A DNA stretch of 64,000 nt, from the NCBI GenBank assembly GCA_902728285.1, contig CACVBU010000820.1:110107-174106 (forward strand). Direction: 5' to 3'. The notes under the pieces are model-generated. The model was given only the letters and a program-made list of their open reading frames with translations. It did no database searches and was not told where the DNA came from. A program made the translations under genes and the position numbers. Positions 10,181-21,236 of this stretch are shown in pieces; positions within the stretch are counted from its first letter, which is position 1; the number at the start of each line of letters is the position of its first letter. Origin of the DNA: Clytia hemisphaerica. Taxonomy: Eukaryota > Cnidaria > Hydrozoa > Leptothecata > Clytiidae.

Positions 10181-11344
10181 ATGAAATTACGAGTAAACAG
10201 CAGTGCCGTAGCAACTGGGGGGGGGGGGGCAAGGGGGGGGCTATGCCCCCCAATAATTTTTTCAAAAATGGTTATTTTGCAAAATGCAGAGTTTTTCTTT
10301 TTTAATTTGTCATAATTGGCTTTTAAGTGCATTTTCAAGCAATCTAGAGCTCAAATTTTCAAAATTCCCCCTCTCGGGCCAAACCATGGTTGGCCTTCGC
10401 GGTGTCCCTAAACTTTAGCCCCCTCCCCCCAATATGAAAATGCTTCCTACGGCACTGAACAGGCGATCTTTTAATTAGAAATCTCTGTAAAAAAACCAGC
10501 AAATTTCTGAGATTGACGGTTCCAAACAACAGACGAAACATTTTTTTCCAAATAACTTAATTCTGAAAACAGTAGCCTTTATCTGGTGATCTAATACTTA
10601 TTATTCCTTGTGGGAGTGTAATTAGACTGACATTTGTGTTGATAATTTGTAGCTGACAGGGAACCAGAGTTTCCAGTCACCTATTGACCACTGTTAAACC
10701 TCTTAAGGGTTTCTTTCGCTAACAATTCGTTACATTTTAATGAAAACCCTTAAAAGGGTTGAAAAAAGCTGGAAAAGTCTGTAAAGTGACTTTTAAATTT
10801 CAAAAACAAAAATAAAAAGTACGAAATTTAATTTATGAATCATCAAACAGAAAATTTGTTGCACCTTGGAAACAGTGTTTATATATGCTTACTCATATCT
10901 CATTTGTGTGCCATTAGGCTAGGCTAAGCTAGATTAGGCTATATTTAGGCACACCTGGTTTCCATGGCCTCATTTTCAGTATCATGTCTCAGTGTGAACT
11001 CAGTCTATTTAAGGCCTCACTTCAGTCACACCTCAGAGCTACCATTTTGTGTCATATCATGCTGACCGACCATAATGGGGCCATAATGGCATCATAACTC
11101 ATAAGGCTCTAACTTTAAAAGTTATTCAATTTTGTGTCAATGATCAACTTCAACCTCAAGTCAATCATCATAGTAAATTCATTCACAGTATTCTTATATT
11201 GGCTACCTGGTAGGTTTCATCAATCTCGTTTTTGTTTTCAGGCAGCCATTTTGTTTTGTTCTCTCAGTACTCACTGATTAGGGCCTTACCTTGACATGAT
11301 TTGTAGATTATTTCATTTAAGCCTTTATTTTCATTTAAGAAAGA
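10181..11344. other. Spacer with G/C runs, no gene
   Basis: G-rich runs are at about 10217-10240, with short repeats such as AGGCTAGGCTAAGCTAGATT near 10917. The two open frames here are small and have low-complexity translations. Nothing else was recognised. Confidence 0.4.
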
Positions 11345-12881
11345 AAGACATTTTATTCACGAAAAGTAAACTAAAGAAGAAAGTATCGGGAACGGGAAAT
11401 ATGAACACTAGGGTTGAATCAAGAACACATTTCAGTTTAATTACATCTACTAAATAGTTTGATACTTTGTATTAGTAATTAGTAACCCTAGGATCCACTA
11501 AGTAAATGGTTAAAGCTAAATCTTTATCTTATGCAAACCACAATATAAGAGATTCTAATAGATTCATTTTATTAGGCCGCTCTCATTTCATATCTCTGCA
11601 GTTTCCTTCTGGTGTTACTACTTCGGTGGCTCAGATGTGCCAATACGTTGCTGATGAAGTTCAACACGCCAGCCAGTAAAGCAAACTCCAGCATCACTTT
11701 ATAAAATCGGGTCAGTAAAATGTTCCCTTCAACTGTCGTTTTATCAAAGTAACCTGTCGAGCTTAGCAACCAGATTGCACTAACTGGTAACCAACATAGA
11801 ACAAAAATAAAGACCAGAGCTCCTAGAACCACCAAGATGTGTCTGCGATGTCGAATTCGTACTTGGTTGGTTTCCACTTGGTTTTTCGTACAACATAAAT
11901 TACAAATAGTCATTATGTATGCGATGGACATAAATACGAGGGGTAAATAGAAACCAGCTAGAAAAGAAACGACGGCAAACCATCCGAAGAACTGTTCGCC
12001 AATCGGATATGTTCTTGAACAATAAGGGTGTGGTGCGAACCATTTCAATGAAAAGAGATTGGGAATGAATAAGAAGAAGGAAAGCACCCAAAAACCGATA
12101 ATTGAACGACGGGCTTTCTTTAAAGTATATGTGAATTTTCGCAAAGGATGCTTGATGATTTGATACCTTGTGTACGACATGTAGCACAAGATATACACAC
12201 TCGTGAAGGCGGCAATGAAGAAAATAGTAATACCATCTTTCAACATGCAAAAAAGATAGTTTTCAACATTTGAAGCATTTTGTAGGACTTGTCGGACGTC
12301 AAGAAAAGCATACGGTATGAAACTAATGTATTGAACAATATTCGAAACACATAGGTGCACCACGCAATAATTGAAGTGGGTTATCACCTTTTTACGTTGG
12401 ATGTAAAACACAATCATGGCGGTATTCGAGAGCGATCCAAACACCATAATAGCCGCCGTGGTAGCATTGTAAATGACTGTTTCTTGTGGAGTGAAAAATT
12501 CCACCAAACCAGTTGTCTTATTGCTCGAATTATGCATTGCCGCCTTGTCTTCACTCATAGATCCTTATCTTTTAAGAGAAAATGGGAATTGAAATATCAT
12601 ATCGATGTTTGATCACTGGGTTAGAAGATAACAAACTTTTGCGATTTAATCAACTGGAAAGTTTGAGAGAGAATAATACAAAGGTGTTAAGATAAGGAAG
12701 CGAAAACCAAAATTTTACAATAAAAAAAATACCACGAACAAAGAAAAAATATTTCCTCCCATGACCGTTTTCACAACAAAAGAAGATGATTTAAATTGAT
12801 ATAAATATTAGTTTTTGTGTCTACCTCAGTCACACTGGGCGGTAATTGATAATAAGCTATTTTCATTTTTCATTAAAAGTT
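11345..12881. repeat. Duplicon B carrying a GPCR gene
   Basis: Direct repeat of 6651-8177, offset by 4694 bp at the start and 4704 bp at the end. Flanking sequence on both sides is unrelated between the copies, so the borders are sharp. Confidence 0.9.
11572..12558 (-). CDS. Rhodopsin-like GPCR, copy 2
   Basis: 328 residues; almost identical to the receptor at 6872-7837. Visible differences in the shared part are Lys/Ile after TM1 (KVITHFN), Thr/Met before TM3 (FCMLKDG), and the last residues (MRAA against MKAV). This copy keeps an upstream ATG in frame, giving an MSEDKAA extension before the MHNSS start of copy 1. The same atypical motifs are present: TRY for DRY, CWLP in TM6, NFISNVL for NPxxY. 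It is intact and probably functional. The high identity implies recent duplication or gene conversion. Confidence 0.9.
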   Translation of the reverse strand: MSEDKAAMHNSSNKTTGLVEFFTPQETVIYNATTAAIMVFGSLSNTAMIVFYIQRKKVITHFNYCVVHLCVSNIVQYISFIPYAFLDVRQVLQNASNVENYLFCMLKDGITIFFIAAFTSVYILCYMSYTRYQIIKHPLRKFTYTLKKARRSIIGFWVLSFFLFIPNLFSLKWFAPHPYCSRTYPIGEQFFGWFAVVSFLAGFYLPLVFMSIAYIMTICNLCCTKNQVETNQVRIRHRRHILVVLGALVFIFVLCWLPVSAIWLLSSTGYFDKTTVEGNILLTRFYKVMLEFALLAGVLNFISNVLAHLSHRSSNTRRKLQRYEMRAA

Positions 12882-13930
12882 ACTTATACTTTTTCATTGA
12901 TTTCTAAAAAAAATTATTTTGAGCTTAGACTTAGTTTTTATCAACACAATACTGATAGACCTTTGTTATTTGTTATTTATTTCTACAGTTTGAACACATC
13001 ATCAATCAAATATCAGAATCAATCACAATCAAAATCAGATTGCTACAAACAGCGTCATTTTCTTGTAACGCCACAAGTCGATCAAAAAGAATTTTCGATA
13101 TCGATTTTGTTGTAGCTTAAAAATGGTAAAAAAATTATTTCTAAAAAGCCATTTGAATATGTAGAGGACATTGAGCAATCGGACCAGATTACATCAATAA
13201 TTGACAAACTGTGGGTGGTTGTCTTGGGAAAAATCATCGTTTGTGGTGAAGAAACATGTTCGAAAATCATGTTTAATACATCCAACTCAATTAGATGTTT
13301 GATAATTCTGTTGAATAATTCGTGATAAAATCGAATTCATTTGTTAAAAAAAACTTTTGATCCTTTTGATTATTGCGTCGAACTGATCTTTGTCAGTTAC
13401 TGAGAAGTCTTTGTGGGTAAGTAAACTCCCATATTTGTGAGTCTTAATCAAAATGAATCCAACCTTCTAAAACATGTTTTTCTCATTCGAGCCATCGCCA
13501 TTGAACTGTGTGTATTTTTTCTGAAAGAATTAATTAGCGAAAATATTCGACATGAAAATAATAGTTTAATGTTTGGTTTTCGAAGAAAGTCGCTAACATT
13601 ATCATTGATTTTGTGTTTTTGTTTTTCATAATTTGATTAAACCCAACGCGAGGAAGAAAAAAGAAGGTTTGATATGAACATGTAAGTTGAAATCAGAATC
13701 TAGAATAGAAAAAAATTCAAGACGTTCACATTCGAAGAGTGAATAGAAGAGTTGCATAATACACCTTCAAACAGTAAACTTGATTCTCACGGCAGTAATA
13801 AACTTTTTGAGAAACAACCTAAACAAAGATTAAATTCTATCTTTATTAAGGTATAAAATCAAAAGGAACATCAAAATATCACAATACATCGACTACAAAC
13901 TCATGCCGCAATAAACACGTTTCATTTAAG
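12882..13930. other. Spacer between opposed GPCR genes
   Basis: AT-rich; it would contain the upstream regions of both the minus-strand GPCR (11572-12558) and the plus-strand GPCR (13931-14902), which are divergently arranged. Small open frames here show no domain or conserved pattern. No clear TATA box or exon was assigned. Confidence 0.4.
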
Positions 13931-14902
13931 ATGGCAAACAGAAGCATGAACAATCTAACGGAAATCATCCAAGCAGAATCACATCCACCACTATTGGAGA
14001 ACCTTGGAATCATTCCGGTCTTAGTTTTACTCTTCAGCGGGATTTCGTTGAACGGTTGTTTCATAGTTGCATATTTGCGACGCTCGGTGAGCGCGAGCCA
14101 TTTCAACTTTTGCATGTTTCATTTGAGCATCTCAAACTTTTTACAACTATTACTCTTCCTACCTTATGCGGTTTCGAATGTCTCGCTTATCCCGCATGAC
14201 GAAAATTGGGTGGTCGAGTCAATCCTATGCACTATTGTGCGCGGGTTGGGTTTCTTTTGGATTGCTGCAGTCAGTGCAAGTTGGATACTGTGTTATATGT
14301 CTGTGCTCAGACTTCGATTGATCAGTAGCCCCTTACAACGCTTCAAAATCACCAAGAAAAGATCCAGTATCGTCTTCGCTGTAATTTGGATCCTGGCAAT
14401 CTTTTTATGGTCACCGTTTTTCTTCTCCAAGAAATTAAATGATGATCAAACCAAATGTATTCGCTACTATGAGCGTAGTCCTATTTTGTTCCATTTCCAC
14501 TCTCGTTTCGTCATGTTCGCAGGCTTCTGGGCCCCGTTAAGTATTAATTTGACGGCGTACACGGCAATCGTGATACGTATGTACCGTAGAGAAGGTGAAC
14601 AAACGCACGTGAACAGTAATCGGCATCGTAAGAGGGTGATTATCGTGTTGGGCATTCTAAATACTATTTTCGTTGTCTGTTGGCTCCCAATGCTGTTACA
14701 ATGGGCTTTGACAGTAACGGATATCATCAAAGGGCACGAGAAACAACAATTGGCGTATAAATATTGTACTATCCCTTGTCTGGCTGCGGGAACGTTGAAC
14801 ATAGTTTGTTCCATAAATTCGAGAGCGGCGCTGAAAAGATTGGTTTGTTGTACAAGAAAAACTACTGACCGATCAAGTTGTTCTGTAGATTCCATTAAAT
14901 AA
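13931..14902 (+). CDS. Divergent rhodopsin-like GPCR, copy 3
   Basis: A 323-residue single-exon receptor, clearly homologous to the two minus-strand receptors. Compare SHFNFCMFHLSISNFLQLLL here with THFNYCVVHLCVSNIVQYIS there. N-glycosylation site NLT at residues 8-10; Asn41 in TM1; C100 to C176 as the likely disulfide; VLRLR where DRY would be; CWLP at 250-253; TM7 LNIVCSINSRAA in place of NPxxY. It lies head to head with copy 2. The shared loss of DRY and NPxxY marks one local family. A cysteine pair in the tail (VCC) could be palmitoylated. The ligand is unknown. Confidence 0.9.
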   Translation: MANRSMNNLTEIIQAESHPPLLENLGIIPVLVLLFSGISLNGCFIVAYLRRSVSASHFNFCMFHLSISNFLQLLLFLPYAVSNVSLIPHDENWVVESILCTIVRGLGFFWIAAVSASWILCYMSVLRLRLISSPLQRFKITKKRSSIVFAVIWILAIFLWSPFFFSKKLNDDQTKCIRYYERSPILFHFHSRFVMFAGFWAPLSINLTAYTAIVIRMYRREGEQTHVNSNRHRKRVIIVLGILNTIFVVCWLPMLLQWALTVTDIIKGHEKQQLAYKYCTIPCLAAGTLNIVCSINSRAALKRLVCCTRKTTDRSSCSVDSIK

Positions 14903-15434
14903 ACTGTAAAACATTTTACCGTCTGTTGGTTATTGGATGGCATTCGAAATGCATGCTTTCTCAGTGCATTTGTAATATTCATATCGTAATTGGGGTATCT
15001 TTCATAAGCGAAAACCTCGAATCAAACGACTCTTCTGGTCTGCGATTCTTACATTTTTGTAGCTGGTTATAGAATATAATGTAAACAAGTCACGAAGGCT
15101 ATGAAATTTTACCCGTATTAATTAAAACAGCGAAAGTAGCTACCCTTTTGAGGACGGAGAAGTGACGATTTGGAACAACCTATACTGTTTTGATCTGCAA
15201 AATTGAGGAAGGTAAGAGCGCTGATTTGCCGTTGTCTTCAGTCAGGATCGAGGCAATGCAAAAACTAACAAAGTCGCCATCGCAGAAAACACACTTACAA
15301 AAACTCGCTAGTAGCCCTTAAATGACGGTACAGATGTTTCTGACCCGCTGACACTTGTTATGTTTTCATATAACTCTCTATTGTATACTTTGGAAAATGA
15401 AAATATCAGAAATTTATTGAAGTAGAAATCTTAC
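14903..15434. other. Spacer downstream of TTC27 exon 15, nothing recognised
   Basis: I searched this stretch on the minus strand for the next TTC27 exon (it should begin in phase 0 and encode the next TPR) and did not find it. No other gene is visible. Confidence 0.45.
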
Positions 15435-17402
15435 CTCATGCTTTCGTAGATAAAAATATCCCAACGATTTTTGTGATCTTGCGTTTCTGTATTTAGAAAA
15501 CTCCCAAGCTTTCTCATAATATTCTTTGTCCTTTAATTAAGGAAAAAAAGACAAGATGATAAATGACTATTTTACCATGGATTCATAATATCTTTAGGGT
15601 TTTACTGTCGAGATTATTATGTTGAAAAGATTTGGTTAAATACTCTAAAACAGATGATTCAGGTGAAGACAGACAGCTTTCAAGTAAAAATATAGATTTG
15701 ATCGAAGAAGATGTTCATGAAATACTGTGGGCAGATGAAACACTGTAAGAATGGATCAGACTTATCTGCGCTTGTATATCAAGATTTATTAGAGAATGTT
15801 TGCATTAATAAAATGTATTAATTTCTAGAATAAAATATGGCAATTTGGCATATCATTATGTTCTTTTTTTCGTGTTTTGAGAGAAGCAGTAATAAAGTTT
15901 TTTGGAGTTTCAAAAGACACAAATAAACTAACCATTGTAGCGTCACCGAGAAGATTCCAAAGAGTTGCTGTTTCTCTCACTGCAAGTTGTTCACGGATAC
16001 ATTTCTCTGCCTGAAAAACAATAACACAGCTGACACGGACAAAGGCAAGGATAGATTTATGCTAGTTACGCTGCTAAGATAAAGGTCTTACCTAGAAAAA
16101 GCTAAAATGAAATAGAGAACATTATGGCAGATTTCGTTAAATCAATAGAAATCTCAAAGTACCTTTCCATGTCTCCCGAGACGTTGATAGCAACTGATGA
16201 CATCATCCCATAAATGAAGCTTCAAGAAGATTTCCAACGCACTGTCCGTCATACCGATGGAATACAATAGCTGTGCGTAATGTCTCTGAAGAAAAAAGAA
16301 TGAAGATTACACAAGAGAAGTTGCAGAGTATTCTTCGAAAATAGTACGCATCAAAACAAAGTTTTCACGAGTTGCACTCTGAAATAGTGTCGTCTGAGAC
16401 GGAAAATGGGTTGTACAGCAAATTGTTATTTTTGAGATTTGGGTTAATTATGCAGAATTTTGATACGGCCTATTTTATTTAAATACAACGCTGAGACGGA
16501 AAAACTTTTAACACTGATTGAAAGTGACCACACAAAGTAATTACAAAAAATAAGGCCTATTTCAAAAGTTTGAATACGGAAGCCATGATGAAAACCCTTG
16601 ACTAAAGATGATAGCAAAATGAGCGGCAAGTAACACTCATAGTAATTCTTTACACAAAGGTCGATGAAAAATTTTAAAACAACAGTCTAATAAAAAAGAA
16701 ACAACACCCACTTTGTGCTCCCACATGGGATCGAGGTCAACAGCTTGTATCAAATGTTGTCTTGAGCATCCTTTCGGAGTTTCTTTTGTGTAATCGAGTG
16801 AAAGTGATTCTAGTTGTTGTAATGCTCTCTCAGCTTTTCGAGAGTTGGAAAATTCGGTGATACATCGCAGGAATAATGCTTTGAATTGTACGCCCCATGA
16901 TTGAGGGATTTTCAAGACACCCTTAAAAAAGATAAGAAAAAAAAACAGTGATTTTCCTAGAACCCCATATACAAACAGTGTGCCCCGGAAAAAAGCGGAC
17001 AAATTTCTATGTAAAGTAAAATCTTCAAAAAGATTAAAATTCTCTGTTCTATCTCTCATCTGTTCAATTATATTCCATTTCCAAGATGATTTAATTGTTT
17101 TCGGAGATTGAAAGGTTAAGTATACAAGTCATGAAACTTTGTATAAGTCATGAGGATTTGACTTTACATAAAAATTTGTCCGCTTTTTTCGGGGCACACT
17201 GTAAAAAGGAAATTGTTAGGGACATACAACGAAATTTACACAAGCTAAAAATACAATTCCAGAATGGCATTTCAAATTTTAACGATAGAATGTATGATAA
17301 ATGTTTTCATCGTAAATTTACAAATAATGACGTACATCGCAGTATGGGGTGATTTCCTCGTGTGATAAAGCGTCCCTCGGCTTCACTCTTCTTAACTGAA
17401 TG
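15435..17402 (-). CDS. TTC27: TTC27 (tetratricopeptide repeat protein 27), exons 11-15
   Basis: Five exons with AG/GT borders that join in phase: 17402-17336, 16921-16712, 16285-16163, 16010-15933, 15530-15435. They encode, in order, ALSHEEITPYCD; LKIPQSWGVQFKALFLRC; RHYAQLLYSIGMTDSALEIF with LWDDVISCYQRLGRHGK; AEKCIREQLAVRETATLWNLLGD; and EYYEKAWEFSKYRNARSQKS. These match the centre of TTC27, where each 34-residue TPR helix pair stacks against the next. TTC27 homologues are linked to ribosome biogenesis or mRNA processing (family knowledge). The exon at 15530-15435 ends in phase 0 after YLRKHE. The downstream TPR exons, about 320 residues by comparison with the usual length of about 840, are not found to the left. 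Confidence 0.88.
16976..17201. mobile_element. Fold-back MITE in a TTC27 intron
   Basis: Terminal inverted repeats CAGTGTGCCCCGGAAAAAAG at the left and CTTTTTTCGGGGCACACTG at the right, extending to about 48 bp (GCGGACAAATTT...TTTACTTT). TA follows the right end, but AA precedes the left, so the target site is imperfect. The ends resemble Tc1/mariner MITEs. It lies between TTC27 exons 11 and 12. Confidence 0.75.
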
Positions 17403-17498
17403 CTAGAAAACAAAACAATAGGGATGAAATGAGGTCAAACAATCTACAGAAATACAGATCCGACTCGATAGAATCCATGTTTATCCCCATCTATCTAT

Positions 17499-17770
17499 GT
17501 GAGATTGAAGAGTCGGTGAAAGATTTTGATGACATACTGGATTGGTGGGTCAAATTGGTACGATTTTTATCAAAAGAAGAAAAGAACATTGTCAAACGAA
17601 AAAGAAAGAAATTGAGAAAGTTACTGAAACATGATGAGGATCGGATGGAAATGGCACTGGAAAGGTTTGATGATCATTTAAAATGTTTTGATTTCAAAAG
17701 TAATCTGGCTGAGCATGGACATACTTTGTCGTCTGATATGGATAATTTAATTAATTTAACGGACATCATG
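17499..17770 (+). repeat. 5' partial tandem copy of PLE3
   Basis: Identical over at least 272 bp to 18059-18330, which encodes residues 71-161 of the long PLE3 protein. After the match, 17771-18058 continues with sequence not found at the equivalent place in the second copy. The frame through this copy (17429-17992, 187 codons) is the leading repeat and not a separate gene. Confidence 0.85.
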
Positions 17771-17847
17771 AAAAAGATAAAGAAGAGGAAGCTGGAATTA
17801 TTTCTGCATTTCGATCAGCAGTCAAAACATACAACTATTTTTTTCAT

Positions 17848-20673
17848 GTGGTTTTCCTCGAATGCTGTAAGTTTGTTGATGCTACGCCAGTTGGCTTACA
17901 AATCAAAAAGAATGCGTTTATTGAATTCGATTCCAATGAAATGTGTGTTTTTTGGAACCAAACCATCGCTAGTACGGAACGGGATCTTTTAGAAACTCTG
18001 ATAATTGGTATAGTTGATAAAATGATGGGATTTGAAATAACATTCTGGGAAAAGTTATGTGAGATTGAAGAGTCGGTGAAAGATTTTGATGACATACTGG
18101 ATTGGTGGGTCAAATTGGTACGATTTTTATCAAAAGAAGAAAAGAACATTGTCAAACGAAAAAGAAAGAAATTGAGAAAGTTACTGAAACATGATGAGGA
18201 TCGGATGGAAATGGCACTGGAAAGGTTTGATGATCATTTAAAATGTTTTGATTTCAAAAGTAATCTGGCTGAGCATGGACATACTTTGTCGTCTGATATG
18301 GATAATTTAATTAATTTAACGGACATCATGAACAATAATTTTGATAACTCTAACTCAGAAAATTTAGAAAATAATGGGGATTTTAGCCATGTTATCTCGC
18401 CATTAGGGGTAGCGTCTGAGGTTGGGGAAGAAGAAAATAAGCGTCTTCAAGGGGTTTTTGTTTCTAAGAATGTTTTGAATCTTTCTAAACGTAGACTTTC
18501 TGAGGCTGAGATATCTCTTCTTTCAAAAGGGTTAAAATTCATTCCTACACCACGTTTCGTTGACAAAGCTGCTCTTAAAAACGATCTTGAGCGCTTTGGG
18601 AGGAAGCTTCGGTTGAAGTGGTTTTTTCGAAACGACGAACGTGATTTTGTGCCGGATCAGTTTAAAAAGAAATCGAACCGGTCTAAGAATTTTAACCCAA
18701 GGAACCAAGATGCAGCTATTGAGATGTATCTTAGTCGTTTGGAAGAAGAAATTCTTAATCTTAACACTAGAATAAGGGAACACAATATTTCTAAGGAGGA
18801 AAGGAAAGCTATTGATTCTCTACGGAATGACACTTCAATTATCATCAAGGGGGCTGACAAGGGTTCGTGTATTGTGGTTTGGGATCGGGAGGATTATCTT
18901 AGGGAAGCTGAGTCGCAGTTGGGAGATGAGAGTGTGTATGAGAAGCTCAGTGGGGATGCTGTTAGTCCGCTCATTGAGGTTGTCAAGTCTTGCATTGACT
19001 CTATTGATAAAAGAGGTGACATTCCTAGAGATTATTTTCTGGTTGAAAACCCTAAGATTGGTCGTTTTTATTTATTACCAAAAATCCACAAACGACTTTA
19101 CAGGGTTCCCGGGAGACCTGTCATTTCAAATTCTTCGTATTATACGGAGAATATTTCGGCATTTCTTGATTTTCATCTAAAGCCTTTAGCTAAACAGGTC
19201 AAATCATTTGTAAAAGACACAAATGATTTTTTGAAAAAGCTTTCTTCTCTTCCTAATTTACCATCTGATACCATTTTATGCACTGCAGACGTAGTTGGTC
19301 TCTATCCTAGTATCCCCCATGAGGATGGTCTAGAATCGCTGCGCCGTGCTTTTGATAGTAGGGATGAAAAAACAATCTCTACCAGCAGTCTTTTGGAGCT
19401 TTCGAAATGTGTTCTAGAAAATAACATCTTTGAACACAACAGTGAGGTTTTTAAACAAAAGCAAGGTACAGCGATTGGTACTAAAATGGCACCAAACTAT
19501 GCCATTCTCTTCATGAGTGATCTTGAAGAAAAGATTCTTGATTCGGCACCACACAATCTTAAACCTTTAGTCTGGTGGAGATATATCGATGACATCTTCT
19601 TTCTCTGGCAGCATGGTGAAGAATCTCTGAAACTTTTCTTCGACCACTTAAATAGCGATGAAACCCATAAGAGTGTTAAATTTACTTTCGAATACTCTAA
19701 TACATCCATCAATTTTTTGGACGTAAGGGTTTATCGCAAGGGGGATAAACTAGCTACTGATCTCTACGTGAAGCCAACAGATACTCATCAGTATCTGGAT
19801 GCTTCGTCCTGTCATGCCATTCACTCCAAGACTTCGATTCCGTACAGTCAGGCTCTTAGACTTAATCGCATCTGCTCGGAGCCCCATGAATTCGACTTAC
19901 GTTGCAACGAACTGGAGACATGGCTGATCGAACGTGGGTATGATCAGAAGTTAGTTAGAACTAAGGTTCTGGATGCGCGTAGACAAAAGCGCAAGGATCT
20001 TCTACGTCAGGAGAAACGTGAGAAAAAAACATATAAACTAACACTTACTGTCACGTTTCACCCTGCGTTCCAGAACCTTGGAGTTTTGCTTAGGAAACTA
20101 CACATCATGTTGACAGGTGATAAAGATCACAAAAAGGTTTTCCGTGATGTCCCCATAGTTGGGTTTCGTCGAGGTAAAAGCCTCAAAGATCTTTTAGTCC
20201 GTGCGAAAATTTCATCTCCAGACGGCAACCGAGGCTCAAGTGGAGGATGTGACGGAAACCGCTGTCAAATGTGTCCTTTTGTCAAGAAAACCTCAGGTTT
20301 TGCAGATAACAAGAATAAGACCTATGACATTAGAGGAGTTCATCTGAATTGCAGCTCAACTAATGTTGTCTATCTTCTTACTTGCAAAACTTGTGGGATT
20401 CAGTATGTCGGTAGCTGTACAACTCAATTTAGGGCTAGATTTGCAAACTATAAGTCCTGCAATAAACGGCATAAGACTGACATTGTTTCTCAGCAACATC
20501 TTCATAATCATTTTGATCTCCCCGGCCATTCTGGGTTTTCTGATTTTGAATTTACCCTTATCGACCAGGGTAGAAGTTTTGAAGATACCCGTGAACGGGA
20601 GAGGTTTTGGCAATACAAACTTAAAACACTTCTCCCAAACGGTCTTAATGAATGTGAAGTTGTGACCCAATAA
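17848..20673 (+). CDS. PLE3 polyprotein: reverse transcriptase plus C-terminal GIY-YIG (941 aa)
   Basis: One uninterrupted frame. Residues 60-160 form a charged, probably coiled N-terminal region. RT motifs: KGADKGSCIVVWDREDY (334-350), RFYLLPKIHKRLYRVPGRPV (406-425), motif A TADVVGLYPSIPHEDG (479-494), GTAIGTKMAPNYAILF (540-555), catalytic YIDDIFFLW with D581 and D582, and INFLDVRVY (621-629). The cysteine cluster CDGNRCQMC (801-809) precedes GIY-YIG: NVVYLLTC (839-846), QYVGS (852-856), and the conserved Arg in FRARF. This is the canonical Penelope order. All recognisable catalytic residues are present, so the copy could be active. The start could be further in, since upstream codons overlap the tandem repeat. 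Confidence 0.9.
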   Translation: MVFLECCKFVDATPVGLQIKKNAFIEFDSNEMCVFWNQTIASTERDLLETLIIGIVDKMMGFEITFWEKLCEIEESVKDFDDILDWWVKLVRFLSKEEKNIVKRKRKKLRKLLKHDEDRMEMALERFDDHLKCFDFKSNLAEHGHTLSSDMDNLINLTDIMNNNFDNSNSENLENNGDFSHVISPLGVASEVGEEENKRLQGVFVSKNVLNLSKRRLSEAEISLLSKGLKFIPTPRFVDKAALKNDLERFGRKLRLKWFFRNDERDFVPDQFKKKSNRSKNFNPRNQDAAIEMYLSRLEEEILNLNTRIREHNISKEERKAIDSLRNDTSIIIKGADKGSCIVVWDREDYLREAESQLGDESVYEKLSGDAVSPLIEVVKSCIDSIDKRGDIPRDYFLVENPKIGRFYLLPKIHKRLYRVPGRPVISNSSYYTENISAFLDFHLKPLAKQVKSFVKDTNDFLKKLSSLPNLPSDTILCTADVVGLYPSIPHEDGLESLRRAFDSRDEKTISTSSLLELSKCVLENNIFEHNSEVFKQKQGTAIGTKMAPNYAILFMSDLEEKILDSAPHNLKPLVWWRYIDDIFFLWQHGEESLKLFFDHLNSDETHKSVKFTFEYSNTSINFLDVRVYRKGDKLATDLYVKPTDTHQYLDASSCHAIHSKTSIPYSQALRLNRICSEPHEFDLRCNELETWLIERGYDQKLVRTKVLDARRQKRKDLLRQEKREKKTYKLTLTVTFHPAFQNLGVLLRKLHIMLTGDKDHKKVFRDVPIVGFRRGKSLKDLLVRAKISSPDGNRGSSGGCDGNRCQMCPFVKKTSGFADNKNKTYDIRGVHLNCSSTNVVYLLTCKTCGIQYVGSCTTQFRARFANYKSCNKRHKTDIVSQQHLHNHFDLPGHSGFSDFEFTLIDQGRSFEDTRERERFWQYKLKTLLPNGLNECEVVTQ

Positions 20674-21165
20674 ACTCCATTTTATTTTATTTTATGATTA
20701 CATTTGTATTCAGTATCGAGCGCCTTTCGCTACACTTAACTGTGTCGACCTCCTTAGGGGGCTACCCTTTGGGGGTTGTATTTTAAGACATATTTGCTTA
20801 TTGTATACACTTTAGGTGATCTACTGTTTTATCCGATGTAATTAGATTTCTGTTTTATTTATTTTAGACTATTTCTCTGAAAAACCCAGAAGGGAGTTCT
20901 AGTCGATTTTTTCGTTTTTTATACTTCAATCTACGTCTGCATGCATATTCCCTTGCGAATTTTCTTTTAATATCTAATTTTTCAATTTTAGCCATTTCTT
21001 TTGTATTATTACTGCGGTATTATTATGCAGTCTCATAGGAATATATTTTTTTTATTATTGTATCTAGGGAATTTCGATCGAATAGAATTTTTATGATATT
21101 TTATTGTACATAGTTATAGCTTTTAAATTGTTTTTATTATTTACGTTTTTGTGAAATTTCTAGCT

Positions 21166-21236
21166 TCCATATAAAAAGGATATCATTTTTTGTTGAGCTA
21201 TATGCTGATGAAGTCACGAAAGATGACGAAAATTTC
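21166..21236 (+). ncRNA. Candidate hammerhead ribozyme in the PLE3 3' region
   Basis: In order: UC at 21166-21167, helix I strand CATATA (21168-21173), its partner TATATG (21199-21204), CTGATGA (21205-21211), helix II GTCA/TGAC around a 7-base loop (21213-21227), then GAAA (21228-21231). All core hammerhead boxes are present in the right order. Helix III is weak, at two or three pairs. Hammerheads are known in Penelope-like elements and often have a minimal helix III. Confidence 0.5.

Noticed and set aside
16637..17059. 140-codon minus-strand frame as a separate gene
   Set aside because: Its centre is TTC27 exon 12 (16921-16712); the rest is intron and MITE sequence read through.
17429..17992. 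187-codon frame as an independent protein
   Set aside because: It is the 5' partial tandem copy of PLE3.
20356..20670. Opposite-strand frames over the PLE3 GIY-YIG domain
   Set aside because: Shadows of the long PLE3 frame, with no independent signal.
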